Shown here: in pieces, positions 10,207 to 21,559 of the stretch
Position numbering within the stretch: the first letter of the stretch is position 1
How the letters are laid out: the number at the start of each line of letters is the position of its first letter
Assembly: GCA_015680685.1 (NCBI GenBank)
Contig: MNCI01006163.1
Span: 1-64,000 of the forward strand
Direction: 5' to 3'
Source: Gnetum montanum
Lineage: Eukaryota > Streptophyta > Gnetopsida > Gnetales > Gnetaceae
DNA: 64,000 nt
Position numbers and translations under genes: made by a program
Notes under the pieces: model-generated
Seen by the model: the letters and a program-made list of their open reading frames with translations, nothing else
What the model was told of the DNA's origin: nothing
Databases searched by the model: none

Positions 10207-11965
10207 TGTTGATAGAAATCATCAGCATGAGGCTGGAAGTGAAAAACAAATGCTGAAAGATTGCCAAAGAGGCACAATTGACCTTGCCTTCGTGTGAGGG
10301 AAAGTTGGAAAAGAAAATGAAGGTAGAGTGCCTTGGATGGTCTGCATGCAAATCAACCAAGGACTTCCCCAAGCGTAAGCTATGGCTTGCGCTGTGGTTA
10401 TCGTAATTGGTGACATACGAAATGTAAATAAAGCGTAACCGTGATGACGTATACAGAAGCGTAAAATAGATCAAAAATAGAGAAAACAATGTAATGGAAG
10501 GCAATAATGAACTGTATTATATTGCTTAATAAGGATGTGCACCAGCCAAAGCATAGTTGCGTGTGTGGATGGCAAGTCAAGCGCTAAGCCCTGGAGTGAT
10601 GTGCTTACAAGTGCTTGGATGCTAGGAGTCACATGCGTCTGAGCATCCAAAGTTGCTAGTTAATGCTCTCAAAGCCATCAACCTCCAAAATTGCCAACCC
10701 CCAACCAACCCTGTTTATGTGAATGGACAAGGTATTTATAAGGTTTGGCTAGGCTTGGGTGAGGAATTCATGGATGGAATCAACGGCTAAGAAATGAGAG
10801 GAAAATGGATCATGTGACAAGTGTTTGATGGACAGCTGTATGTGAATTAAACATGCGTAGGCATGCTACTTTCTTGACCGGATGCACTGTATCTTACATT
10901 GTGTATCGACTTACACAAGCTAGCTTACACCCATAGAAGCAAATACAATTTGGAGTGTAAGAGCTTGACAAGCTTACAAATGGTGAAAATTTACAATAAA
11001 AATGATAGTGTACAACAAGAGAAATTGACTCCAGTTCGTTTGGAACTTCTCGATCCATGGATTGACTGTTGCAAGGTGCCGATGTGAGTGGTTTTGTGGC
11101 TGTTTGAGGCATTTCTATTTCAAAAAAGCTTCCAGCATGAGTTTATTTTGTCTTGGCGTGTCCTCAGCGTGTGTTTGGTGTGCTTTTGACTAGGTGTGAT
11201 TAGTACTCACGCTGGACTCATGTTGCTAACATGAGCTTAGCATGACTTGAGCATGACCTGGGCGTGAGCAAGATGAAAATAATACATTTCACACCAATTT
11301 TTGATCTTTGAAGCCTGTTCTTTGAGTGCAACAATTGTCTGACTATGGTTGACCCTGAGAGTGAACTACATGTTGAAAATTGAGCTTGGGTGTGCCTTGA
11401 TTTGAGCCACTTTTGGTAGCTCACACTAGACTCACGTTGCCAGTGTGAGCTGAGCGTGACCTCAATGTGAGTACCAAAATCTTTGTGATTTTGGACCTGA
11501 ATTCTAGAATTTTGGAGGCTGGGACTAGAAGTAGTCATCAATGGGCCTTGAGGATGACTTGCACCTTCGAAGTCGGACCATTTTGACTCAGTTTTAAGGC
11601 TCTTGGAATTTCTCATGCTGGACTCACGCTGCCAGTGTGAGTTGAACATGACCTGAGCATGACCTCAACATGACCAAGAAAATTTGTGCAATTTGGCCCG
11701 AAATCCAAACTCCCGAATGCTGAAACTTGAAGTGGACAACAGTGGCCCTATGAAGATGACTTGCACCCTCAGATTGGACCATCTTTGACTTGATCTTGAA
11801 GTTGTCAGAGTTGCTCATGTTGAGGGCAAGCCCAGCGTGAGCAAGCCTGGCTTGACAAGCCCGACGTGAATTCCATGCCTTAGTCAAATTTTTGCCTTCC
11901 AAAAGCTCAAAAGGCTCAGAGTTGTTCTTGTTTCATAGTGTTAGGTCGAAATTAGTGGTGTTTCA
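10207..11965 (-). repeat. 5' LTR of element E (complete)
   Basis: 1759 bp, TGAAACACC to CTATCAACA on the minus strand. The region 10891-11965 is shared with 2315-3374. The remaining 684 bp hold a TATA box, so they are the core promoter, R and U5. The LTR bears a hairpin CTCATGTT-GCT-AACATGAG at 11217-11235 and degenerate relatives at 11431 and 11621. The boundary is supported by the adjacent PBS and the TG...CA ends. Confidence 0.75.
10733..10740 (-). promoter_or_regulatory. TATA box of the element E LTR
   Basis: TATAAATA on the minus strand, in the context CCAAACCTTATAAATACC. It is the best core promoter match in the LTR and would start transcription near 10705 toward gag. It supports treating 10207-10890 as part of the LTR. 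Confidence 0.6.
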
Positions 11966-13380
11966 TTTCTCATGTTGATGTTGCCTTATTCAATGCTTAC
12001 TCTCGTGATATTGTGCCCTCGGAATACTATGCCTATAGATAATCTTAGTGCAATTATTCTTCCACTGTGATTTCTAGCACAAATGTATGTTGAATAGCAT
12101 GCTTGGATGCATTTTTGATGTGTTGCAAGATTTAATCATTTTAGGAAACGTGAATAAATTATTAAATAAAAAGAAATAACAACTTGAGCAATGGTAGACA
12201 ATCAAAACCTACATTTCTTGTCGATGATTTGTATTATTATGATCACTACAATTGAATATTTAAGAGGATGAATTTCTAGTTGGTGAGAGAAGATTAAAAA
12301 CAAATACAACCTAAAAAACATTTGCAATGTAAGTGTGCAAATTAAATGAGAAGACTTAGCAATGTTAACGTTAAAAATGTGCAATGCAAAAATTTCATAA
12401 TTTCGAAATAATATGAATGACTAAATGATTACATAACAAAAGAATGAATAAATTGTACTTCTATTAAATTTCGTTGAACCTATTGTCATTCTCATCGATG
12501 TTGCATTAATTTTCATTTCTAAAATCATCTTCTATCCTCTTTTGTCATCTATTTTGGATTTGTACTCTTTATAATCTATGATTATTCTCAGTCTCAACCA
12601 TGCCCACCATGCCCACCATGCCCACAGGCATTGCCATGACCTCCACCACCCCCACAAACATTGCCATGACCTCCATGAATCTTATTATTTGCTGTAGAAG
12701 ATGAATGTTGTGGACGATTTGAACATATTGTTATTTAGTAATTCTAACTCAAAGATGACCTCAAATAAATTCGACTGTCGTATCTCACCTCACGTAATCG
12801 ATACATTATTAAGGGGGGGTGTTGAACCTTGATAAGAAGTTCTATTGATATTAACAGTGTATAGGGTTAAGGGGAAGGGGGAAGCTTAGAGCACTATGCA
12901 TGAAACTCGGGGGACCAGCCTTATAAATAAACAAGTATTAAGGGAGGAAACCCGAATTGGGGCACCACCAAACGTCCACCCATGCTGAGTCGTTACAAGA
13001 TAGAAGAAGCCCACTAACTGAGCACTGAATTTAAAACAAGGGTTAATGCTTTCTCAAATCTCGATTGAATCTGTAATGATTAATGTTTTCCCTGATTTTC
13101 GTTTTTAATTTTTGACTATCCCAGACAAAAACTCTCAATAACAAGTACATTATGCGTCGAAGAAGCTTATGAAATTGGGGTCACCGAAAAATCAAAAGCA
13201 TCCCATCAACGAAAGAATCTCATGAAAAAGTTTAAAAGCACCGCAGTATTCCGAAAGAAGATGAAAAGTCTCCATCGAGCCAACAATCAAAGATAAAATC
13301 TTCCTGTAATTTCATCCACCTTAAAGCCAAAGATCATCAACATTAACCAATTCCACTAACCCAATCAATCAATCAGCGAT
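11966..13380. other. Intergenic region upstream of the kinase
   Basis: AT-rich DNA with no open frame longer than about 60 codons and no clear transposon motif. At 12597-12675 there is a low-complexity run of CCATGCCCAC and CATTGCCATGACCTCCAC repeats. On the minus strand this would read as a short peptide rich in Gly, His and Cys (HGGHGNVCGGGGGHGN...). The open part is only about 40 codons with no recognisable start. Confidence 0.5.
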
Positions 13381-14270
13381 GACTTTAATATAAGCTGTTT
13401 CTTTGCACTGGGAACTTTGAATACCATTATAAAGGGCGCAGATTGGCATCGTTGTCAAAAGCAGGCACGGGTTGAAAATACAGACAGCAAATTAAAGTAT
13501 TTGAAACCAATAAAAAAGAAGGGAAGTTGCCCAAAAGGCATAGATTCTTGGGTCTCACAGTCGGTCACAGAAGGATCTCCCATAAATCCATGACAAGGCC
13601 AAGCCTTGCAGGGAAAATGCCAAAAACAAGGGATGCATGGCTGGGCTGGCACACCAGGATTGAGACAAGAATCAAAGAATACCATAAATCAACAGGAAAA
13701 CAGCAAATCCACTGTGCTAAGACTGCAATTCAAGCAAGCAAGCAAACACACACTCATTGCAATTCATGCTTCACCCCACTAACAGCATCTTGCTTTTTAC
13801 CCCACAAATTCGTACAGTTTTGCAGAATATTTTCAGTGCCTTTTTTTAAAGCCCGGAACCGTGGGTCCTCCTGTTCCCAATCGAGTATCCCATGCACCAA
13901 AGGCAAATTTCATTGTTCCCTTTTCCATAATTGCAGTTCTCAATGAGCCCAGCTGTAGCCTTGCATTGCAGTTTGGTTATTCCCCACTTTTAATCTCGGT
14001 GGTGCAGCAGCAACAGCATTACTGCGCATTTTTTTCTTGCTGGATTGTGGTGCTTAGTGTTGTTTTGTTTGCTTGCATTGAATTAGGATTTTGCGGTTAT
14101 TTGCTTTCCTTCCCTGTTGTAATGCAATGCACCACCGCCTCTGCAACTTGGCTTGACTGATACACAACCCCCCACAAAAATCCCAAATTCAATGCCAGGA
14201 GCAGTGAGTGAGTGGAGCGGTACTGTGTGACTGGGAAAGATGAATCCATGAATAGGAGCTTTCTACAACA
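13381..14270 (+). promoter_or_regulatory. Probable promoter and 5' leader of the kinase gene
   Basis: The base composition shifts from the AT-rich flank to a more balanced one. A TATAAAG at 13428-13434 is a candidate TATA box, which would imply an mRNA leader of about 800 nt, possibly with an intron. Other TATA-like sites nearer the ATG are weaker. Several short upstream open frames exist, including an ATG at 14212 in another frame. They could modulate translation if they are in the mRNA, but the transcription start is not known. Confidence 0.35.
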
Positions 14271-16577
14271 ATGTCTGCCGCAAGATCGAGATCTCTGCTG
14301 TCAATCTCTGAGTCTAAAAGCCAGCAAATCCAGAAGCATGAACGCCATGTCCATCTTCTTCGCAGGACTCTTGTTCTGGGATCAGGTTTGCTCGGCCTGC
14401 TTTTGCTTTTGATTTTGGCTACCGTCCTTTTTGTGCTGTGGTACAGGAAGAGGAGGAAGACCAAAAAAACCAGCCCATATGACCTGACTGCTATCAGGCT
14501 ACAGAGATTCAGCTTCAGAGAACTCAAGGCTGCTACTGGATCGTTCAGTTCCTATAACAGGCTGGGAAAGGGTGGGTTTGGGATTGTTTACAAAGGGGTC
14601 CTGCGAAATGGCAAGGAGATTGCTGTCAAGAAAATGGATGCTGATTCTTCGCAAGGAGAAAGAGAGTTTCAGAATGAGCTGAGCATTATCGGCGGATTGA
14701 GGTCCCCATTTGTGGTGAGCTTGCTGGGTTACTGTGTTGAGGGCAAGAAAAGGCTTCTGGTTTATGAGAGGATGCACAACAGGAGCCTGCAGGAGGCTCT
14801 GTTTGAGAATGAGGTTGTGGGTAGTGGTCTGGATTGGGATAAAAGGTTCAAGATCATTCTGGATACTGCTCAGGCCCTGGTTTTCTTGCATTTGGACTGT
14901 GATCCACCCATTGTGCATGGTGACATAAAACCCAGCAATGTTCTGCTGGATGCTCAGTTCAATGCAAAGTTGGCTGATTTTGGGCTCGCCAGGGTGAAGA
15001 CAGAGGCTGATTTCAGTGGGCCTGAGCTGTTCAGCCAGGACCTGGGAAGGAGTTACAAGAGCCAGGATCTAAGCAAGAGCCAGGAAGTGTTTGCTGCTGC
15101 AAGGTCTGATTTAGGTGAGGGGGGTAAATTTGATTTCTGCAATGCCAGGCTGGATTTGGGGGAATGCAAGTCTGATTTAAGTGGGGATGTTGGGCTGCTG
15201 AAGCTGGGTGAGAAAAAGATGGAGAATTTGGATGGTGGGGGTAGTGATAAGGAGGATTCTGAGGTAGATTTTGCCCTTGCCTTGCAGATGATGCAGAGGC
15301 AGAGTCATGGTGGGGGATTTGGGAAGGAGATTGTGGAAAATTGTGGGGGGCAGTCTGAGGGTTGGAATGATGAGAGCAGGGAGCTCAAGAGTGTGGAGAA
15401 TTGTGGGGGGAATTCTGCATCTCCCATTGCTGCTGCTGCTAATGCTGCTTCCTCACCTAAGCAGCCATGGGGGAAGGACTGGTGGTGGAGACAGGATGGG
15501 AGTGGGGAGCTCTGTGCCAAAGATTATGTCATGGAGTGGATTGGAAGCCAGATTAAGCCCTATGAGGAAAACAAGGCTACAGAAAAAGAGGAGGAACAGG
15601 AACAAGCGGTGGTGGTGGTGCCCCCCAAGAGCCCTAAAATTGAGGAGCCCAGTGGAGAGCTGAGTGTGACTGAATCCATGAGGGCATGGGACAAGAAATG
15701 TGAGAAAAAGGAGAGGCAGAAGTTGAAGCAGAAGTACAGGCACAGGAAGAAGTTCAGGGAATGGTGGAAGGAGGAGTACTTTGCAGAGCTGAACAAGAAG
15801 AGCAAGAAGCTGAGGAAGCTTGAGAACAAGTGGAAGAGGAGCAAACTTGCAGAGGCATGGTTTGGGGAGTGCTATTATTACGTCTGGGGTTACAACAAAA
15901 GAAGGAAGATACATAATCCTGAATCAGATGATCATCATACAGGAACAAGAGGGCTGGATTTGTGGAAGGAGGATCAGAGTCCAGATATTGGATTTGGGAG
16001 AAGAGGAGCTTCTTGGAATAATAGAGATAGAAAGAAGAAAAGGCAGAGGTCTACAGGGAGTGATCTGTGGAGTGGGGATTTGCTCAGCAGGGATGTTAGC
16101 AGCACTACAAGCATGAGGGGAACTGTGTGCTATATTGCCCCTGAATATGGAGGTTGTGGGTTTGTTTCTGAGAAGGGAGACGTTTACAGTTTTGGGGTGC
16201 TTATGCTCGTGATTATTTCAGGAAGGAGACCATTGCATATCTTGGCTTCTCCCATGAAGGACTTTGAAAAAGCAAATCTCATCTCATGGGCCAGGCATCT
16301 TGCCCAGGCAGGGAATATTCTGGACCTGGTTGATGAAGGTCTCAGAGGCAACTTCAACAGAGACCAGGCCTCCCTTTGCATTACACTTGCTTTGCTGTGT
16401 TTGCAGAGGATTCCAGAGCTGAGGCCAGACATTTGTGAAATTGTGAAAGTTCTCAAAGGAGAGATGGATGCCCCAGGTCTGCCCTTGGAATTTTCCCCTT
16501 CTCCTCCCTGTAGAGTTTTCAGTAGATCCAGGAGAAGATTTAATGCTGACTGTGCAATCTCTATTGACTTTCCATAG
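14271..16577 (+). CDS. Membrane-anchored receptor-like Ser/Thr kinase with a large activation-segment insertion (At2g45590/At4g25390-like)
   Basis: Intact single-exon gene, 768 codons. A short basic N-terminus precedes one membrane segment at residues about 33-57, followed by a YRKRRKTKK stop-transfer stretch, so the kinase faces the cytosol. There is no extracellular ligand-binding domain. Kinase landmarks: LGKGGFGIVYKG at 98-109, ATP-binding Lys120, helix-C Glu136, HGDIKPSN at 216-223 (Asp218, non-RD type because Gly replaces Arg), DFG at 236-238, APE at 623-625, and DVYSFGV at 637-643. Between DFG and the GTVCYIAPE segment lie about 370 extra residues (about 243-612). These are acidic/Ser-Gly rich at first, with two VENCGG-type repeats, then DYVMEWIGSQIKP at 419-430, then a very basic Trp-rich stretch (about 475-530). 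As I recall, the Arabidopsis relatives At2g45590 and At4g25390 also lack introns and carry an insertion here. The ATG is in the context ACAATGTC. Substrate and pathway are unknown. Confidence 0.93.
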   Translation: MSAARSRSLLSISESKSQQIQKHERHVHLLRRTLVLGSGLLGLLLLLILATVLFVLWYRKRRKTKKTSPYDLTAIRLQRFSFRELKAATGSFSSYNRLGKGGFGIVYKGVLRNGKEIAVKKMDADSSQGEREFQNELSIIGGLRSPFVVSLLGYCVEGKKRLLVYERMHNRSLQEALFENEVVGSGLDWDKRFKIILDTAQALVFLHLDCDPPIVHGDIKPSNVLLDAQFNAKLADFGLARVKTEADFSGPELFSQDLGRSYKSQDLSKSQEVFAAARSDLGEGGKFDFCNARLDLGECKSDLSGDVGLLKLGEKKMENLDGGGSDKEDSEVDFALALQMMQRQSHGGGFGKEIVENCGGQSEGWNDESRELKSVENCGGNSASPIAAAANAASSPKQPWGKDWWWRQDGSGELCAKDYVMEWIGSQIKPYEENKATEKEEEQEQAVVVVPPKSPKIEEPSGELSVTESMRAWDKKCEKKERQKLKQKYRHRKKFREWWKEEYFAELNKKSKKLRKLENKWKRSKLAEAWFGECYYYVWGYNKRRKIHNPESDDHHTGTRGLDLWKEDQSPDIGFGRRGASWNNRDRKKKRQRSTGSDLWSGDLLSRDVSSTTSMRGTVCYIAPEYGGCGFVSEKGDVYSFGVLMLVIISGRRPLHILASPMKDFEKANLISWARHLAQAGNILDLVDEGLRGNFNRDQASLCITLALLCLQRIPELRPDICEIVKVLKGEMDAPGLPLEFSPSPPCRVFSRSRRRFNADCAISIDFP

Positions 16578-16904
16578 TCTCTGCAGTTTCATTTTCATGG
16601 TCTATATGATGAATTTTTGGTAGTGAGCTTCTTGTGTTCCTGTACCATAGTTGAAAAAACCTAAAAGCTGCCCTTGTTCCAAGGCTTTGTTATGTCAAAA
16701 TTCCATTTCCTTGTGTTTCTTGTTGTAGATTGTGTGAAAGAATGCTGTGGAATTTGTATTATACCAACAGTAAGTAGAAAAGCAAAGAAATACCAACAAA
16801 TTAGTTTACAGAAGAAAACTGATTCTTTATTTGTCTATCACCCTTTTCTTTCTTTCTTTCTTTTTTCATTTATTTGATGGAGAATAATTCATTTGCATTC
16901 ATGA
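16578..16904 (+). other. 3' untranslated region and flank of the kinase
   Basis: AT-rich sequence after the TAG stop. No canonical AATAAA occurs within the first 200 bases. Weaker plant-type elements such as AATAAT at about 16883 are present. A pyrimidine repeat (TTTC)n is at about 16848-16863. Confidence 0.5.
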
Positions 16905-18835
16905 AACTGACGTGAAGGTCGAGGTTGAATCAGGGGTAGAAATGTAAATGGGATTTGATAATTGTGGAGTTTGTTATTGAACCATTGAATGGTTGAATAT
17001 TTCAAAAGATGATTAACAGGGACACAAACGATGCTTCATAGGGCAACTTTTTAATCAACTTTTTGAAAGTTCTTTTTTTTTTTCTTTTGACAAGTTTAAA
17101 GGCAAACTGGCTGTTCTTTCCTGATGTGTATTGCTCTTTTCTACTACCCTGCAAAAGTTTCAAAAGGAAAACCAGAGTTCAACCAATATACTTTTAACTG
17201 GCTAAAACAAAGTGAAGAGGGCTTTTTCAGCGAGTGGGTGGAAATCACATGATTTTTTAAGTATTTTGTGATTTTTCCCCACAAATTATGTTTCCCTTCG
17301 TATCATATCTGTATCAATTGATAACTGAAGAAGGGTTCATTCTGTGTCGAAGTCCTTTTTTTAAAATCCCGTTTTAGATGGGCTAATTTTATATGGTGGA
17401 ATAAAATCAACATGTTATCGTTCTTGTTACTGTAAGTCGGATGGGAATGACAGTTGGAAATTGGTTATGCAACATTGCAAGTGGTTGGTATCTTTGGTTT
17501 ACCGTGAAGTTCAATATTAAATTGATTATAATTAATTTTTATTATTTTTCATGTATCTTAAAGGACTACGTTTGCATGGCTTTCTATGTTCCAAAACATG
17601 ATATGGGAAAGAAAAAAAGTATTTGCATAGTCATTGCCCAATATTAAGGGAAATTGATGTTTAAATTACCTTTATTAATGTTTATCAAATTGAGTTTTTT
17701 CTGGGAAGCTTGTTGGCGTGTTTCATCTGAAGTGACTTACCATTGATATTTTGTTTTCATCATTTTGTTACTGAGACTCATTAATTGCAACTGCTTTTGC
17801 AACTGGAATAAATTTAACTTATTGCAACTCAAATGGCAATTTTTTAATTTACTGCACCTTCAGCTTTATAATAGATCTGCATGTTACCACGCAAGAATGC
17901 TTTAGCCTTATTTTATCTGGTACAATTATTTTCAGCATTGATGCACTTATAATAGATTTTTTGGTCTTAGTTCAATAAAGATACGTTTATTTCAAAATTT
18001 AGGAATTAACTTGAAGTACTTTTTTTAATCTTGCAAATCTACATATCATAACTTGATCATATTTTACTGCAATTATGGCCTATGGGCATGAAGCCAATAC
18101 CAGGAAAAATTCAATTCCGTCGGCCCTGTACTTTTACACAATCTTGTTTCCAAATGTCCTCAGGACTCATAAATCGATCTGCGAAGAGCCATAAGGTTAT
18201 CAAAAAATCTACGCAAATGTAAAGTGCATAATTATTTTTTTATTTATTTTGCCTCTTATCGTTAAGGCTGTAATTAAGCTGTTGGTATATAATACACGAG
18301 TCAAATGCTGCAAGATCTGAAACTCCAGACAGCAAATTCTGCAAGTTGAATGCTGCAAATTATTGAATTAGTGAATCAAGAAACTAATATTGAATTAGTA
18401 AATGAAGACTACCATTAAAATTCACTGACGTCTTTAATGGTGTAAAAGAAATCCATATAAAATGGAAAAGTTTGAAAGTTCATTTTAAGAAAATAATTTT
18501 GTATAATTTTCACACATAAAAGTAGCTTAGATTAACCTAGACAAAATACAAAAGCTAGTGTATCAGACATATAATCAACACAAGCATATTTGTCAAAATT
18601 TAACTTGTTACTGGCAAGCTCAATCCTTTAACCAAATAATCCCTGATGAGATGTAATGAAAAAACTGTGGTTTTCTCGCAACTAATAATTAATTAATTAA
18701 AAAGTGCTAAAACAGTTAGAACACAGGATAACTCTTCCTTGTGACATAAGGTAACTCTTCCTTGGGTTTGCAATGAGTAAAATGCATTATGAACCAATCC
18801 ATATGTTTTTATAATATTATTAATTTTGAGTAAAA

Positions 18836-19390
18836 ATGACACCATTTACTGTTAAGATTGTTAGTGATAAAAAGATGTATTTGTGCACCTATCCATATTT
18901 ACAAGTAAACATAGTTGTGCTTGCAAGCAATTGCAAATGTACAATCAAACTTGCTCTCAGACTTTGTATAATACCAAGAAAACTATTTTAGAGGTGCCAA
19001 TAAAAATAAAACTATGCAAGGACATCTATGATGTGTTTCTTCTATATCCATTTATAATTCGATGACTTGTTTCTTCTAAATCCACTTGCAAATTGGATAG
19101 CAGTTCTCAACCGAAAATGTCTATTTCTTTGAATAAATGATTCCATTTACTAGTAGTAATGAAAAGTCGTGTTTGTGGGGCCTATCCATATGTACAATTA
19201 AACTTAGTTGTGTTTAAAGGCCTATGCAGATATACTATCAAACTTGCTACCTTGAGACTTTGTACAATATCCACTTGCAAATTGGATAAAAGTTTTCAAC
19301 CAAACATGTCTATTTCCTTCAATAAATGATGCCATTTACTATGAATGTAATCAATGTTTGGTGGGCCTACCTATATTTTTATAATCAAAG
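18836..19390 (+). repeat. Degenerate tandem repeat, about 2.3 copies
   Basis: A unit beginning CCATTTACT and ending with TTGAATAAATGA/TCAATAAATGA occurs at about 18840-19139, where it holds an extra internal segment of about 100 bases. It recurs at 19140-19329, and a partial third copy starts at about 19330. Shared internal blocks include CCTATCCATAT, TCAAACTTGCT, AGACTTTGTA and CCACTTGCAAATTGGATA. No coding potential was seen. Confidence 0.7.
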
Positions 19391-20449
19391 TTTCTCCACA
19401 GAAGTTTTATTGAACACATTAAATTAATACTTTGTACAAAAAAAAAAAAAACTAATGTGTGGAAGGACACACTCAGCTTGAGCAATACGGCTCGTTTTCT
19501 TGGGCAAATAAAAGACAAAAACAAAAATAAAACAAAAATACTACTTTTTAACATAGGAATGAAGTGCTTTATTTATAGTAAAGTGAAATTTCTATTTTTA
19601 GGATAAAAAAAGAAAAAAAATACCATTTTCTTTCTTTAAAAAAATGTTGCAAAAATGATCAAAGTATTTCTAGGAGAGTAATATTCCTATTTTAAGAATG
19701 CATAGAATGTGAAAAAATATCAGCTTCTTTCTTCAGAGAAATGCTGCAAAAATGATAAAAGTGTTTACCGTAAGGATAAATGGTATATCATTTCGTAACT
19801 TTTATCTTATACAAAATCAAGCAATATAAACCAGAATTCATTATCTCGTAGAAATCCACTGGTAATGAGCAAATTAGCACCTCTTTTCAGAGGCTAAAAG
19901 TTGCTTGTGACATTTAACGAACCCAGGAGGACAACCAACCCTGGTTGAATACATCACAAGAACTACACCTCATAATAAAACATCCAGAGGCGAGCTTCAC
20001 TTGAAGAGTATGATATGCATAAAAACAAGTGCACAAAAAAGAAAATAAATGTAAAATTACGTTCCTGTGAGACCTTACACTTTAGTTTTGGTTGACCCCA
20101 GCAAAGCTAAATCATTTATTTTCACCCTCCTCATCTCTCTGCTCAAGCTCGGCCTGTGTGCGTTAGCAAGCGTCTTTTCCATTCTTCAAAATCTTGATTT
20201 TTCAATGCTATATTGGTATACGATCAATTTTGATATGATCATATATATCAACTTATCCGGTAGAGATTCAATCACAGTTATATTCTTTCCCCCAAATTTT
20301 TGAGGGTCCTGTTACAGGCGGGAAAGACACTTTTTAATTCATGTTGAACTTTCTTCGATCGTATCCAACTGTTGACTAATTCAGCATCACAATGTCATCC
20401 CTGTGTTCCATAAGTCTTCTATCCTTATATTCGCATATTCCTTTGATAC

Positions 20450-21330
20450 TAAAAGTGAAATTGATTTTTTATTGTATCCCTCGACTCTTTGGATCTATTG
20501 GATAGTATAAAATTATATGCTATGAGTTTCAAAAATATCATTAAAAAATTATAAGTATTCTCAGTAATATTTAGAACAAATCAACCAAATTTGCAACTGT
20601 AGTATCTTATATATGTTTATTGTACCTCACTACAAGACATAGGATATTATAGAAAAATATATAATATTTGTATTACACAATGGACATATTCATTTTTCAT
20701 GATGAATATGAATTTTATGCCAATCTACTTGTTTCAATTCTCAGATGATGAGATCCTATTAGTGCTCTACTAATTATAAATGATGAGGAATGACAACATA
20801 TAAATAGTTAAGGCCTCCCCTCATCCTATTCAAATAAAAATATTTTTTCCTTCCACATTTTCTTAAAGTTTTTGAAATATTGTGTGTTTTACCAATTTGT
20901 GAATAAGCTTTGGATCAAAATAAAGAATGTACTCTAGAATATTACATTTATTAAGCTATAGAACTCACTCATGAAGCTATCCTTTATCATGGATTTCCAT
21001 CATCACTTTTTGAAGTATTTATCTAATGAAGATGCAAAAAAATTCTGAGTTATGTGTGTAGAATATAAACTACCAAATAGCTTGAACTTTTAAGGGCATC
21101 ATCTCTACTTCAAACACCATAATAACATATTGTGCTTGTCTCTTCTCTTTAAATTCATCGAGTAAAAAAACTTTTGCATGTTTTCTATTTATTTCCAAAA
21201 TTTATTTGATAGAGCAAGAGCTCATATAATACACCCATAAAGAATAGTTGGTTGAACAATGAATGACATGATAAAATTATTTTCAGATATTCCCAAGCCA
21301 AAATAAATTTTTTCTCATATTAACTTTTAT
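20450..21330 (-). mobile_element. Non-LTR retrotransposon relic (3' part), copy in duplication 1
   Basis: Matches 23855-24745 in the same orientation and 26480-27010 in inverted orientation. The plus-oriented copy at 26480-27010 continues from a recognisable reverse transcriptase, so this is the C-terminal and 3' part of the same LINE family, read on the minus strand. Heavily decayed, with no open frame. Confidence 0.6.
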
Positions 21331-21559
21331 TTCTAAATGCCAACAAAAGTTATAAGAGTATTATGCCTTATAAAAAAAAAGTCCCGATTCTAGAGTATTT
21401 GGATCATAGTCATGAAGAATTCATTATAAATGATAACTATCTATTTCAAGAATTTTACCAATTCCATTGGAAACCCTTTTTAAAATGCATCAAATCCTTC
21501 CAATAGACAAGTGAAAATGCATTTGCTTCTTTCAAACTATAGTTCATGCCAAACTTAAT

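Larger units (their letters stand above)
2315..11965 (-). mobile_element. Element E: Tat/Ogre-like Ty3/gypsy element lacking a recognisable pol
   Basis: LTR-flanked element read on the minus strand: 5' LTR 10207-11965, PBS 10183-10198, leader with tandem repeats, gag-protease 9623 down to about 5960, a repeat-rich 3' region, and a truncated 3' LTR 2315-3374. The gag core and the aspartic protease resemble the Tat/Ogre lineage. I found no RT, RNase H or integrase motifs in the remaining 2.6 kb before the 3' LTR, so it is a non-autonomous or internally deleted derivative. The right flank of the 5' LTR is TTTCT. The left flank was lost at the junction with F, so a target duplication cannot be checked. 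Confidence 0.75.
16905..21330 (+). repeat. Segmental duplication, copy 1 (kinase 3' flank plus LINE relic)
   Basis: Blocks in this interval recur in the same order and orientation at 22805-24745. The region at about 16920-17000 (GGAGTTTGTT, GGTTGAATATTTCA) matches about 22830-22910. About 17080-17360 (TTTTGACAAGTTTA, CTGCAAAAGTTTCA, GAGTGGGTGG) matches about 23025-23310. About 19850-19895 (TAATGAGCAAATT, CACCTCTT) matches about 23375-23405, and the LINE relic from about 20450 matches that from about 23855. About 2.5 kb (17360-19850) is present only in this copy and includes tandem repeats. Confidence 0.65.

Noticed and set aside
14189-14918. Minus-strand open frames of 112 and 139 codons over the start of the kinase gene
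   Set aside because: They are antisense shadows of the well-supported kinase frame and show no known domain.
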